From NCBI RefSeq assembly GCF_000315625.1, contig NW_005434493.1, positions 1 to 64,000 on the forward strand: a stretch of 64,000 nucleotides of DNA, read 5' to 3'. Origin of the DNA: Guillardia theta CCMP2712. Its lineage: Eukaryota > Cryptophyceae > Pyrenomonadales > Geminigeraceae. The notes beneath the pieces were generated by a model. It was not told the DNA's origin. It ran no database searches and worked only from the letters and a program-made list of their open reading frames with translations. Position numbers and translations under genes: made by a program. Below are positions 19,466-28,852 of this stretch, piece by piece (position 1 is the stretch's first letter; each line of letters opens with the position of its first letter).

Positions 19466-22258
19466 TCATTTAGCATTCACAAGATTGAAATCACGAATCA
19501 TTTTCCTCAACTCTGGAGTGCGAAATTCACGCGTAGACAACCAAGAATCATCCGACGACTTGTCATATCCTTTCCAACGAACCAGGTACTGCACACGATT
19601 ACCTTTCCCACGACGAGCCAAAATACGATCGACTTCAAAATACTGTCCATCGCGTTGAACCAAAGGCAACGGTGGTGGTTCAATTTCATCCAGAGAAACA
19701 TCTCGAAAATAGTAAGGACGAAGTTTCGCCACGTTGAAAACTGTTTTCTTCATGTGTTGAAAACGCGGTGTAAACTCCAAGCGCACAGAGTTATCTGAAA
19801 CTTTCTCTTGTATCTCGAAAGGCCCAATGAAACGAATTTTCATCTTGCCCATGGACTCATGCAACTTCAAATCGCGCGTCGACAACATAACGAAGTCGCC
19901 AACATTGAATTGTAGATCCTTTCGAGATTTCTTCATAGCCTTCTCCTTCTGAATCGCTGACAACGTTAACGCATCGCGAGCCAAGTCGACGGCCGCCATG
20001 ATCTTGTCACGTACCTCTTCCACGTCCTCAGCACGATCGTCAGGAGTCAGGTCCAAAACTGTACGAACGTCTCTGCCATAGATGATCTCGAACGGCGTAA
20101 GATTCGTCGCATCTCTAACGGTCGTATTCCAAATTGTCTCCAGATGTACGAGATAATCATCCCAAGACTTGCTATCGTGCCGCATGCAGTAGATCCGCAA
20201 GGCTTCAACTATGACACTGTTGAACTTCTCAACTCGTCCCTGCGACTGCGGATGATAAACGCTGCTATGGCGTATGTCGATTCCCATGAGAGTGAACAAC
20301 TCAGTCCAAAATTCTGAAGAAAATAAACTCCCGTTGTCCGAGACCAACGTTTTGCAAATCCCTTGAGCACGATAAACCGTCTCGAAATACGCACGAGCTG
20401 CTCCTTTCGATGTGATCGTCTTCTTACACGGATACAAGAACACCCTGTTGGAAAACTGATCGAGAAACACCAAGACACTGTCGTTTCCCCGCTTCGAGGT
20501 GGGCAGCGCTGTAAGCAAATCCACTGAAATCTTCTCGAATCGCTCACGCGGAACCAAATGACTGTGCGGTTCGCCAGCCGCTCGTTGCTTGTAACTCTTG
20601 CCTTGCAAGCACTCCGCACACGAGTTGACATAGTTCGCGACGTCCTTACTCATGGTAGGCCAGAAAGCGATTTGCGACGCCTTCAAGAAAGTCTTCGTCT
20701 TCCCTACATGGCAAGAATCGTCATGAATCAGGCGCAAGAACTTCGCTCGAGAATGATAAGGAATGCACACACGTTCCCGACCAAGCGAGTCCTTCCAAAA
20801 CAAGACTCCGTCTCGCAGAAAATAAGTTCGACGCTGCATTGGGACTAGGTTTCCCTGTTGGATGTCCTGGAGAACCTGCGCGAAATATCTGTCCTGCTGA
20901 TAATTTTTGACGACATCAGCTGTAAATGCGTTGTCTGTTGCTAGAGCGTAGCAGTGCGTAACAACCTCTGCATCACTGTCAGTCACCTCCATCACCTCCC
21001 CCTCCCCAGAGGACGAGATGGTACAAAGCAAGGTAGGATCCAAGTTGACCAAATCAGCACGCTGTCGAATCTCATCGTCTAACGCACTCTGTGACGGCAC
21101 AACCGTAGAATCGTTCGGACGAGATAGGTAGTCAGCGATGACATTCTCTTCTCCAGGAATGTAGGAGATTTCATCCAAATCGAAATCAGCAAGAATTTGA
21201 CTCCATCGAAACAATCGACCCGTGAGGTTGCTCTGCGTGAGAAGATACTTGAGACTCTTGTGATCTGTACGAACCAACACCCTGCGTCCGTACAAGTAAA
21301 ACTTGAAATGCACCAATGCTGAAATCAATCCCAGAAGCTCTTTCTCGCGCACTGAATAATTTACCTCGGCACTGTTGAGACGCTTGCTGAAGAAGGCGAC
21401 AGGCAACAGATCTTCGCCATGCTGTTGTGTCAAGACAGCACCAATGGCGTAGTCGCTCGCATCGACCAACACGCAAGTAGCTAACGCTGGGTTGAAGTAC
21501 CTTAAAACAGGGGCTGATATCAAACGCTTCTTCAGCTCCTGAAAGGCCGCTTCTTGCGCATCATCCCAACAAAACTTCACATTCTTACGTAGAAGATTCG
21601 TTAGCGGAAGTGCTAACGCTGCGTAATCCGGCACATACTTCCTGTAAAAGTTCAACACTCCCAAAAACGACTTGAGTTCCTTCGCTGTTTGCGGCGCCGA
21701 ACGATCCACAATCGCTTGTACCTTTTTCTCTTGTGTCGAGACGCCTGCCTCGCTGATGTGGAAACCGAGGAAATCAATTTCAGAGTGAAACAGCTTACAT
21801 TTCGACTTCTTGACAAACAACTGCTCTTTACGAAATCGATCCAGAGCCTGTCGAAGCAAACGCTCATGTCTCTCCAAGCTCCCATAACTGATCAAGCAAA
21901 CATCGTCGATATAGCTCAGGCAATTCTCGAGACCTTGAAGAACACTCTCGAGAAATTTCTGAAATTGATTTGCCGAATCTACCAAGCCGAAAGGAATCCT
22001 CCGATACTGATATTTCCCAAACTTCGTGATGAAACAGGTGTACTTCCTCGACGCGGCGTCCAACTCAAGTTGCCAAAAACTTTTCGCCAGGTCGAGTGAG
22101 CTGATCCACAACCGTGCCCCAGGTTCTGAAGCATAACGCGCTCTCTCTTCCATGATCTTTCGACCCACTCGTTCTATCAGCTCCATCACCAACGGCAATG
22201 GAAAGTTATCATTCCGGATCAAGCTGTTAACGAACCTCATATCAGTGCAAAAACGCAA
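19466..22258 (-). CDS. pol: Gypsy pol: RT, RNase H, integrase, chromodomain
   Basis: 930 residues. RT motifs: SLDLAKSFWQLELD (motif A region) and the YIDDV catalytic box. RNase H: CVLVDASDYAIGAVLTQ. Integrase: an HHCC-type zinc region (H..H then CAECLQGK), a core domain with DQFSNRVF, SDNGSLF and HPQSQGRVEKFNS. The last ~50 residues, with YLVRWKGYDKSSDDSWL, form a chromodomain, which in chromoviruses is known to direct integration to marked chromatin. The listed start is not a true initiation site: the first RT motif lies in the upstream frame, separated by a one-base change in a run of five A (22272-22276). Confidence 0.93.
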   Translation of the reverse strand: MRFCTDMRFVNSLIRNDNFPLPLVMELIERVGRKIMEERARYASEPGARLWISSLDLAKSFWQLELDAASRKYTCFITKFGKYQYRRIPFGLVDSANQFQKFLESVLQGLENCLSYIDDVCLISYGSLERHERLLRQALDRFRKEQLFVKKSKCKLFHSEIDFLGFHISEAGVSTQEKKVQAIVDRSAPQTAKELKSFLGVLNFYRKYVPDYAALALPLTNLLRKNVKFCWDDAQEAAFQELKKRLISAPVLRYFNPALATCVLVDASDYAIGAVLTQQHGEDLLPVAFFSKRLNSAEVNYSVREKELLGLISALVHFKFYLYGRRVLVRTDHKSLKYLLTQSNLTGRLFRWSQILADFDLDEISYIPGEENVIADYLSRPNDSTVVPSQSALDDEIRQRADLVNLDPTLLCTISSSGEGEVMEVTDSDAEVVTHCYALATDNAFTADVVKNYQQDRYFAQVLQDIQQGNLVPMQRRTYFLRDGVLFWKDSLGRERVCIPYHSRAKFLRLIHDDSCHVGKTKTFLKASQIAFWPTMSKDVANYVNSCAECLQGKSYKQRAAGEPHSHLVPRERFEKISVDLLTALPTSKRGNDSVLVFLDQFSNRVFLYPCKKTITSKGAARAYFETVYRAQGICKTLVSDNGSLFSSEFWTELFTLMGIDIRHSSVYHPQSQGRVEKFNSVIVEALRIYCMRHDSKSWDDYLVHLETIWNTTVRDATNLTPFEIIYGRDVRTVLDLTPDDRAEDVEEVRDKIMAAVDLARDALTLSAIQKEKAMKKSRKDLQFNVGDFVMLSTRDLKLHESMGKMKIRFIGPFEIQEKVSDNSVRLEFTPRFQHMKKTVFNVAKLRPYYFRDVSLDEIEPPPLPLVQRDGQYFEVDRILARRGKGNRVQYLVRWKGYDKSSDDSWLSTREFRTPELRKMIRDFNLVNAK

Positions 22259-23226
22259 TGTACCATCAGACTTTTTGTGAAGATTACGGGAGACGTAAAC
22301 TCAGACGTCGAAGGTTCAATGATTCCACGCTCCAACAAGAAGGCAAGATTCGCTTTCAACTCCTCCTCCAACGCGAGTGGCACAGGGTAAGGTTTCTTTT
22401 GCACCGCCTCAACGTTATCCTTGAGTCGAATCGTCGCCTTGAAGGACCGGTCGAGAACAACGTCGCTGGGAATGTCATCACGAATGACATCCGAATAATC
22501 TTCCATGATCGTCTCGGCAGCCTTCTGCTCGAGACTCGTGGCACCATCTGTCGGCTGAGCCATCTCCAACAGGTTGCACAAATGTACCACGTACCATTCC
22601 GAATCGTTCTGCTTGAGGTCTCTCACTGCCTCAGTGTAAGAAAGTACCTGACACAGCGAGGCGTCCGCAGCCCCAAATTGCTTGTTTGTCGGGCAAACAA
22701 GTAACGGAAGCTCGACCATCTTCTTGCGCCACTTGGCAAAGACTCTGGGGTGACCCGCATCAATCACGATCTTGTTCACACGCATCCATTCCCATGAGAG
22801 GATCATGTCCGCATGCGGCAAGTCAAGCATGTAGAACGACCCACTACTCTTGAAACTGGAGCCTACGCCCAATTTTGTCTGGAAAACCATATCAGACAAC
22901 CTACACGTCCCATCGGCCATGATAACTCGTTTGCGAACTTCTGCATCCGTGACCGACAGACCAAATTTGCGCACTGCCTTCGTGCTGATAAACGACTCTT
23001 CAGCAGCTGTATCGAGCAATGCATTAAGAACTATGGATTGATTCCCGAACCGAAAGGTCACCGGTACCATAGGTAGAGCTTTGATCCTGTGAGAGTCAAC
23101 GGTGATACGACATTGACGAACATCCCTAGGATCTTCTGTCGGAGGTGTGCCCGGGTCGAAGACAACATTCGAAGTCTGCAAACCCGTGCCCCCGTCGATT
23201 GCGCCCTCCGCGGCAACCGACGTCAC
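22237..23226 (-). CDS. pol: Gypsy protease and start of RT
   Basis: A retropepsin-type protease with the active-site box LLDTAAEESFIS (Asp in D-T-A) near residue 73, followed by a linker and the first RT block (SPVIF). The frame is -1 relative to gag, and the apparent start is GTG inside the gag stop region, so expression must come from the frameshift signal at 23193-23235, not from its own start. It ends prematurely where an A-run shifts the frame into the next segment. Confidence 0.88.
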   Translation of the reverse strand: MTSVAAEGAIDGGTGLQTSNVVFDPGTPPTEDPRDVRQCRITVDSHRIKALPMVPVTFRFGNQSIVLNALLDTAAEESFISTKAVRKFGLSVTDAEVRKRVIMADGTCRLSDMVFQTKLGVGSSFKSSGSFYMLDLPHADMILSWEWMRVNKIVIDAGHPRVFAKWRKKMVELPLLVCPTNKQFGAADASLCQVLSYTEAVRDLKQNDSEWYVVHLCNLLEMAQPTDGATSLEQKAAETIMEDYSDVIRDDIPSDVVLDRSFKATIRLKDNVEAVQKKPYPVPLALEEELKANLAFLLERGIIEPSTSEFTSPVIFTKSLMVHCVFALI

Positions 23227-23235
23227 TGGTTTAAA
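23193..23235 (-). promoter_or_regulatory. Programmed -1 ribosomal frameshift signal, gag to pol
   Basis: Element strand: slippery heptamer T TTA AAC in the gag zero frame (23235-23229), six-base spacer CAGTGA containing the gag stop, then CGTCGGTTGC (23222-23213) able to pair with GCAATCGACG (23202-23193), ten pairs with one G-U, around a ten-base loop. Heptamer class, spacer length and stem fit established -1 frameshift elements, and the shift leads exactly into the protease frame. Confidence 0.85.
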
Positions 23236-24668
23236 GCTGACGGTTGTTCAGACCTCGACAAGAGAGGGCACTTGTCTCTGAAGTGACCGAACTTCTGACA
23301 GTTGTAGCACTTCACCTTCTTCTTGTCGAACTTCTTCTCCTTGCCCTGCATGTCCTCGCTCTGAGTAGGAGCCGACCGCTTGCCCTCATGACGAGGTTGT
23401 GCTTGGGTGAAATGAAGACTCGTCTGACCGTCTTGTGGGTGTCTCTGACGCAGATTAAGAGCTTCGCGATACAACTGCGGCAAATACTTGCCCATCTCCG
23501 ACGGCTCCGCATGATAAGTAATCCCAAACGTCTTACCATCGCGTTCCATCAGCATGCTCAATTCCTTCCGTAGCATAGCACGTGCATAGTCCATTTGAAT
23601 CCCATCGACAAAGGCGCGTTCCCAGCTACCTAGCGCAACACTAGGTCTCTTGGACACAAGGTAGCACGCCTGCAGGTGTGTAACCATCGCCTGGAATCTT
23701 GCGGTGTACGCCTCAACGGACTCCTTGGGCCCTTGCCTAGCCTGCTTCTGCACATGACGCTCAAGTTTCTCAATAAACTCGAATGGTAACCATTTCAACA
23801 ACAGTTTCTCCACAAACTGTTCCCAATCACCATGCTCAGCAGAGAACTGATCTTGCTCAGTCATCGGGAGTGTGGCCCACCATAGCTGCACCTCCGGCCC
23901 GAACGCGGAGATGGCCGCTCCTACCCATCGATGGCGTGCTATACGGTGAAATTTACACCTGCCTTCGATATATCCGAGCCATGAGACCACCGACCTCTCC
24001 ATGGTCTGCTCACCATTGTACTGCAACAATGACTTCGGATCCAGCTTGCAAATCTGACCACCGTCATTCTCCGCATGCTTAAGCTTGTGAGGCTTGTCCT
24101 CGGGTTCCCGAACCCGCTCACAAAGCAGTACACGCATCTCCGCTGCCTCCTTGGCAAGCCTACGGTTCTCTCGCTGGGATTCCTCAAGTGCCCTCACAAG
24201 ATCCTGGAGTTTGCGATCAGCTTCTCTCTGGGATTCTGCGAGTGCATTTACGAGATTGTGCATCTTATCCATGTTGTTCTGTTCCACCGACCTGAGCTCT
24301 CTACATGTCCGGCGTAGGTGCTCGTTTTCCTCCACGATGTCACGAAAACTGGCTTTCAAGGGAAGGGCGGGACCATCTCTTTCGTTTTCATCCCTGCTCT
24401 CCAACCATGAAGGCACTGTACGACCACTGTCAACACTGTCGGCACGTACGACAGCCTCCTGCTGAATGACAGTTTCCGACGGATCGTACGCATGTGACTG
24501 CGGCGACATGCCTGTCACCGTAGGAAAACGCTGCTCTGCTGACCCATTCAATGTCTCCTTCACAAAGCTGCCCAACCGCGACATGCTTCGACTCATGAAG
24601 TCCGAGACGACGCTACCTGACTGAATGCTCGTCCTATCCATGTTTTCTTGAACAACTTCTTTCAACAC
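23223..24668 (-). CDS. gag: Gypsy gag with CCHC zinc knuckle
   Basis: 481 residues. A coiled-coil stretch around residues 110-185 (repeated ESQRE heptads), then a retrotransposon-gag capsid region (LWWATLPMTEQDQF, WLPFEFIEKLERHVQK), then a CCHC knuckle CYNCQKFGHFRDKC near the C-terminus. It forms the particle and binds RNA. The stop falls six bases after a slippery heptamer, so a fraction of ribosomes should continue into pol. Confidence 0.92.
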   Translation of the reverse strand: MLKEVVQENMDRTSIQSGSVVSDFMSRSMSRLGSFVKETLNGSAEQRFPTVTGMSPQSHAYDPSETVIQQEAVVRADSVDSGRTVPSWLESRDENERDGPALPLKASFRDIVEENEHLRRTCRELRSVEQNNMDKMHNLVNALAESQREADRKLQDLVRALEESQRENRRLAKEAAEMRVLLCERVREPEDKPHKLKHAENDGGQICKLDPKSLLQYNGEQTMERSVVSWLGYIEGRCKFHRIARHRWVGAAISAFGPEVQLWWATLPMTEQDQFSAEHGDWEQFVEKLLLKWLPFEFIEKLERHVQKQARQGPKESVEAYTARFQAMVTHLQACYLVSKRPSVALGSWERAFVDGIQMDYARAMLRKELSMLMERDGKTFGITYHAEPSEMGKYLPQLYREALNLRQRHPQDGQTSLHFTQAQPRHEGKRSAPTQSEDMQGKEKKFDKKKVKCYNCQKFGHFRDKCPLLSRSEQPSALNQ

Positions 24669-24690
24669 AACAACTCCGAGAGGAAAACCA

Positions 24691-24708
24691 GGCCTTCGCG
24701 TACCAAAA
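24691..24708 (-). promoter_or_regulatory. Primer-binding site candidate
   Basis: Element strand directly inside the 5' LTR reads TTTTGGTACGCGAAGGCC; TGG three bases in would pair with a tRNA CCA end. The tRNA was not identified. Confidence 0.5.
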
Positions 24709-24936
24709 TGTTAGGAAAACTTCCTACAAGTATCTCTCGATCCAGCGTTGACACACGAAGTGATCCCGTCAAGAAACCAAAGAACAAGCGCGCGACAGCA
24801 ATGCACAATTCAACGGCAATTTACTCCAAATCAACGTTAGAGATAAAGAAAAGTAAGTAATCTAATTTCCTAAGAAACGAGACTGCCTAGGACACCTACT
24901 TAAGAAAGACAGGAAGTCAGTAAACATATCCTATCA
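24709..24936 (-). repeat. 5' LTR
   Basis: 228 bp, one mismatch to the 3' LTR. Followed by CACCT target duplication and the resumption of ORF1-A. Confidence 0.95.
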
Positions 24937-25473
24937 CACCTGTCTGGAAAAGTATGCAGGGATCCCAAGTACCTTCATGGTAATCGTCTGCACCTTGGTG
25001 CCCTGATCATCATATGATCTGGCCTCCATCTGCCTTTGTCTGTCAGCTTGGAACTCTGACAGGTACCACTGCTTGACATCGTCACCCCACTGCCTGAGCC
25101 CTTTCGGATTCTCCAGTGACGAGGGTTCAGCAAAGCTGCATGTCTGACTGATGGCTTCGGCTAAGGCTTCCAAGGATATTTCTTTTGCTTTCAGAGCTTT
25201 GCTCGTCCTGCTTTTGGGGTTCTGCCTTGCGAATTCATCCAGTCTCCGCATCAGTTCGGCTGATGACGGCATCGTTGCAGCTTCCGTCTGCCTCTTGAGG
25301 TAGCTGGAGGTACGGTACTGAACGATCTCGTCAGGGTTCACAATAGATATTGGCCACATGTTTCGAAGCATTCTCGATGGTTTCCCGAGCTTCCTGCGTT
25401 CCTGGCGACTCTTGCTCTACCACGCAGGGATCCCGCTGATCTGCATGCCTCAGATAAAGGGATCCTGCCTCAG

Positions 25474-25545
25474 CTTGCGCTCTCCCTACGCGCCGCAGGG
25501 CAGCATGCTCTTACTAAGGGCCGGCTCCTAAACTAAGGGCCGGCT
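25474..25545 (-). repeat. B-type leader with two monomers
   Basis: About 53 bases match the B-type leader at 28383-28435 (opening CTTGCGCTCTCCCTACGCG), then two ACTAAGGGCCGGCTCCTAA-like monomers. The A-type leader occupies 25372-25473 next to it, so this marks the second mosaic join. Confidence 0.75.
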
Positions 25546-25603
25546 CCTAAACCCTAAAACCTAAACCCTAAAACCTAAACCCTAAACCCTAAACCCTAAA
25601 CTC
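25546..25603. repeat. Telomere-type tract, slightly degenerate
   Basis: About eight CCTAAAC units, two of them written CCTAAAAC. It separates the mosaic element from the ORF1-only element. Confidence 0.9.
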
Positions 25604-26181
25604 TAGTAGTAGTAGTAGTAGTTGAGTTTATTAGAATGCTAGGTAGGTTGCATGGCTTGTTATCGCCTTGCTCTATTCTAGTCTAACAGGGATCTCGTGA
25701 CCTGGCAGTTCGGCCCGACTTGGCTGGCCCCTATGGCAGCCGTGCTTCTGCTCTGCTCCCTCCTCTGATATACTTCAGTGGTCTTCCCCGGCCTCAGCCA
25801 GTGGAGTTTCCTCCGCCGGCCTTGGCCTGGGTCGTCCGTGCTGTCCACTTGTATTGCTTCCTCGGCCCCGACACACGTTGGCGGTCTCGGCCGGCCTTCG
25901 GCCAGTGAGTGGATGATGGGTGAGGTGGTAGGTGGAATGCGTATGGGTCCCTGGGACTCACGTCCCTTCACCCGGGCCTCGGTCCGGACCGGGCCCGAGA
26001 GCCCGGCCGGCCTCCGCCCGGCCTCCTCCTCCCGGCCCCCCTCCCCCCTCTCCCACTGGCTTACCTGCCCTTACCTTCGTTGCTTGCCCCATGTCCACCT
26101 CATTTATTTCTTCCTCCTTCCCCCCATGGGGCCCACAGCTCCGCTCCGCCTCTTGTCCACCTCTAAGACTTGACTCGAGCC

Positions 26182-28326
26182 TCAAGCGCGCGAGGGGCCT
26201 GCACCGGCCTCCTCCTCCATGCCCTCGCCCTCCTCAGCCTCCATGTCGACTTCCTCCCTCATCATCAGCCGCAGTCGGTCTTGCTTGTCGACCTTGCCCG
26301 TGCATTTCAGGCCTTGGTGCTCAGCAAATTTACTGATCGCAAGAAACAAGAGGCTGACAGATCGACTCTCGATGTCATCGCTCTCAGCCTCCTGCTCGAG
26401 CGCATCAGTCGCTGCTGCCCTTGGAGAGAAGGCGCTGCCCCTCCTCGCTGCCTTGTTCCCTTGCACCCGTGTCCAGCGCTGCTCGCCGAGGTACGCTCTG
26501 AGCTTTTCTTTCAACATGTTTCGCTTCGATCCCAGCGTCGGCGTGGCTGCCCAAGCTCCGAGCGTCATGAACTCCACGTTGCCCGGCGAGCAGAAGGTGT
26601 CATGCAGCTTGCCAACACTCTTGTCTAGCTCCAAAGAGATCGGCTTGCCAGCTAGCAGCTCCTCCTCTGATGTCTCCAAGAGCATCGTCGAGAGGTCGAG
26701 CAAGACCTGTTGATCGACTGGCCCTGACGGCGACGCTGCTTCCATGGTGATCCTGTCGATGTCGCTGAGCTCCAGCCATCCAGCGCCTTGCTGCTGCCCG
26801 GCTTGGGACTCTTGGGCTTGCTCCTCGCTGCTCGGGCTCCTCTCCTCCTCATGCTGAGGCCCGTTGAGCTTGAACCCCACCGCTTCGAGCTTGACTTCCA
26901 GGACCCCTTCCAAGTAGAAGGGCATGTCTTCCATCAAGCGTCGAGCCTCTGCCTTGGTCGCCAGGGAGAGAGCTATCAGGCTCCCATCCCAGCTGAGCGT
27001 GTCACGATCCTCCTCGACCTCGACGCTGACCGGCGTCACGCCTATCCTTCTTGCTAACTCCAACATGGCTCGCTTGACTCTCGTGATCGATGTGTTACCT
27101 CCTCCGCACAGCGCTTCCATCTCCTTCCTCGAGAAGCGGCCTGTGCTCATGCTTGACCTCGACTTGATCTGTACTCTGAAGCTGCTGCGCCCCGCATGAT
27201 CTCTCTCGCGAAGTGCCCTCCTTTGCTTAGCGATCTTTCCCCTAGGAACGAAGGTGTCGGCTGTGAGCTCGACTGCAAACGTCTCTCTGAGCTTGGCGTC
27301 GTCGCTGATGAGAGTCAGGTGCACCCCCTCCATCGCCTCGCTCTCTCTGAACGAGGCCAAGGTCTGCTCGCAACTTGCCGTCGAAGGCGAGCTCAGCACC
27401 CACTCCAGCTCTCTCTGCTGCAGAGCTCCGGTGCTTGCCCCAACAGCAACATACGTCTTCGGGCTCGGCCCCTTGCGACCTCTCTGCCCAGGACCCTGCA
27501 CGAGCATGCCAGCAAGCGGTTGTACCTCTGCGGCTGCAAGGGATTGCGAGAGCAGCTGAAATCGATAGATCTGAGCGATCTCGGCCGTCGACATTCCTCC
27601 AAGAGCTAAGAGCTGTGATAGCTCGGCAAGGCTCCCTCCCTTGCCCCAAGGTCCTCGCTTGGCTCGAAGCTTGAACGACCGGTCATGTGCATGGCTCGAA
27701 ACGATCTGCCATCTATGCTGTATTCTCTCCTGCCTTCCCATAGCTCCATGGCTGCTTCATTCCGAAGGAAGGAGACGGTGACTGAGATGTCGTCTGCTCG
27801 TGCTATCTCAGGTCTGTAAGGTGCTTTCCACATGATGGCCTTGTCGACTCCATCGACTGAGTCTACCATGAGACCTAGCTCCATAAGCTTCGTTTTCAAC
27901 TTTTCTTCTTGTCGAACAAACATCGAGGAAATCCCTAGGAGAGTCATGGAGATGAAGGAGGTCCCCTCGGTGCCTTCGGTGTCGGATGTATGTCTCGACA
28001 TTCTGCTTCTTGGCCTCCTCCATCTGTTGAATAAACCATGCTTTCGACTCTGAGCTCCATTCGCTCAGAGAGTCTTCAAACAGGTCGCGTCTCGCCTGCC
28101 GACATGTCGAGCGGATGGCTTCAGCGATAGCGTCGGGAGTGCATCCCCCCTCAGCTCTGCAAGCATAAGCTGTCCGACTATTCGGATAACGCTTCATGAA
28201 GCTCTTCACCTTCTCGACGAGGTCGGTGGCTTCCTCGACGTGGCCTCCAGAGCGCTCACCCTGCGTGTATTGGCATGATCTCCGATACAGCAGGTTGCGA
28301 ACGCTCTCATCATACTGTAGTACCAT
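26182..28326 (-). pseudogene. ORF1 protein, B type, two frameshifts
   Basis: Three overlapping frames (28326-27808, 28001-27606, 27741-26182) together cover one ORF1 of about 710 residues. Shifts lie near 27980 and 27695 and compensate each other's phase. Order of blocks: DLVEKVKSFMKRYPNSRTAY, SFISMTLLGISS, KAIMWKAPYRPEIA, RAKRGPWGKGGSLAEL, GRFSRKEMEALCGGGNTSI, then an acidic tail EEVDMEAEEGEGMEEE ending in TGA. No following ATG overlaps the stop. Distant similarity to A-type ORF1 is clear. RNA binding is inferred from the family role only. Confidence 0.78.
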
Positions 28327-28415
28327 GCTTAGAAAGCTGTTTGAACTATACGAACCTCTTGCTCGCAGCTTCCACCGGTCCCCTTGCGCTCTCCCTACGC
28401 GCCGCAGGGCAGCAT

Positions 28416-28815
28416 GCTCTTACTAAGGGCCGGCTGCTCTTACTAAGGGCCGGCTGCTCTTACTAAGGGCCGGCTGCTCTTACTAAGGGCCGGCTGCTCT
28501 TACTAAGGGCCGGCTGCTCTTACTAAGGGCCGGCTGCTCTTACTAAGGGCCGGCTGCTCTTACTAAGGGCCGGCTGCTCTTACTAAGGGCCGGCTGCTCT
28601 TACTAAGGGCCGGCTGCTCTTACTAAGGGCCGGCTGCTCTTACTAAGGGCCGGCTGCTCTTACTAAGGGCCGGCTGCTCTTACTAAGGGCCGGCTGCTCT
28701 TACTAAGGGCCGGCTGCTCTTACTAAGGGCCGGCTGCTCTTACTAAGGGCCGGCTGCTCTTACTAAGGGCCGGCTGCTCTTACTAAGGGCCGGCTGCTCT
28801 TACTAAGGGCCGGCT
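28416..28815 (-). repeat. 20-bp monomer array, about 20 units
   Basis: Nineteen perfect TACTAAGGGCCGGCTGCTCT units from 28421 plus a partial one, starting after a unique leader and ending in telomere repeats. Different unit from the 19-bp arrays but the same location in the element. Confidence 0.92.
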
Positions 28816-28852
28816 CCTAAACCCTAAACCCTAAACCCTAAACCCTAAACCC
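28816..28852. repeat. Telomere-type tract
   Basis: Five CCTAAAC units joined directly to the broken cysteine-rich gene on the right. Confidence 0.92.

Larger units (their letters stand above)
19170..24936 (-). mobile_element. Ty3/Gypsy chromovirus, full length
   Basis: A 5767-bp element with 228-bp LTRs (TG...CA), CACCT target duplication, gag, protease, RT-RNase H, integrase and a C-terminal chromodomain in the standard Gypsy order on the minus strand. The LTRs differ at one position, so insertion is recent. A one-base frame change inside the RT N-terminus makes this copy defective unless it is a sequencing error. Confidence 0.95.
17455..25371 (-). pseudogene. ORF1 protein, A type, split by the Gypsy element
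   Basis: The N-terminal 145 residues lie at 24937-25371 and the C-terminal 529 at 17455-19044; both match the intact ORF1 at 8260-10413. Between them sit the 5.8-kb LTR element and, at about 19058-19135, some 75 bases with no counterpart in copy 1, which replaces the block encoding the KAPLKPDL region. The reading frame is destroyed independently of the LTR element. Confidence 0.85.
13865..25545 (-). mobile_element. Mosaic non-LTR element (B-A-B), host of a Gypsy insertion
   Basis: In element 5' to 3' order: B-type leader (25474-25545), A-type leader and ORF1 (to 17455), A-type ORF2 start with protease (17455-16389), then B-type ORF1 from near its N-terminus, B-type 3' UTR and an (AAT)n tail. 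The joins are abrupt at about 16388 and 25473. No APE or RT remains, so the unit cannot be autonomous. The LTR retrotransposon 19170-24936 splits ORF1-A. Without that insertion the unit is about 5.9 kb. Confidence 0.78.
25604..28815 (-). mobile_element. ORF1-only non-LTR element (B type), probably non-autonomous
   Basis: A 3.2-kb element with both ends: a 20-unit monomer array and leader at the 5' side, one ORF1 (26182-28326), a 560-bp 3' UTR and an (ACT)n tail preceded by the conserved TGAGTTTATTAGA (plus strand), flanked by telomere tracts. There is no protease, endonuclease or RT. Shared 3' end and target with copy 1 suggest mobilisation by A-type proteins, comparable to HAL1 half-elements in mammals. 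Confidence 0.8.

Noticed and set aside
22262-22285. Second programmed frameshift between protease and RT
   Set aside because: The five-A run does not fit the slippery heptamer rule in the protease frame and lies inside a conserved RT block, so a one-base deletion or read error is more likely.
28416-28815. CRISPR-like regular repeat array
   Set aside because: Direct repeats are contiguous with no spacers, and the context is a eukaryotic retroelement leader.
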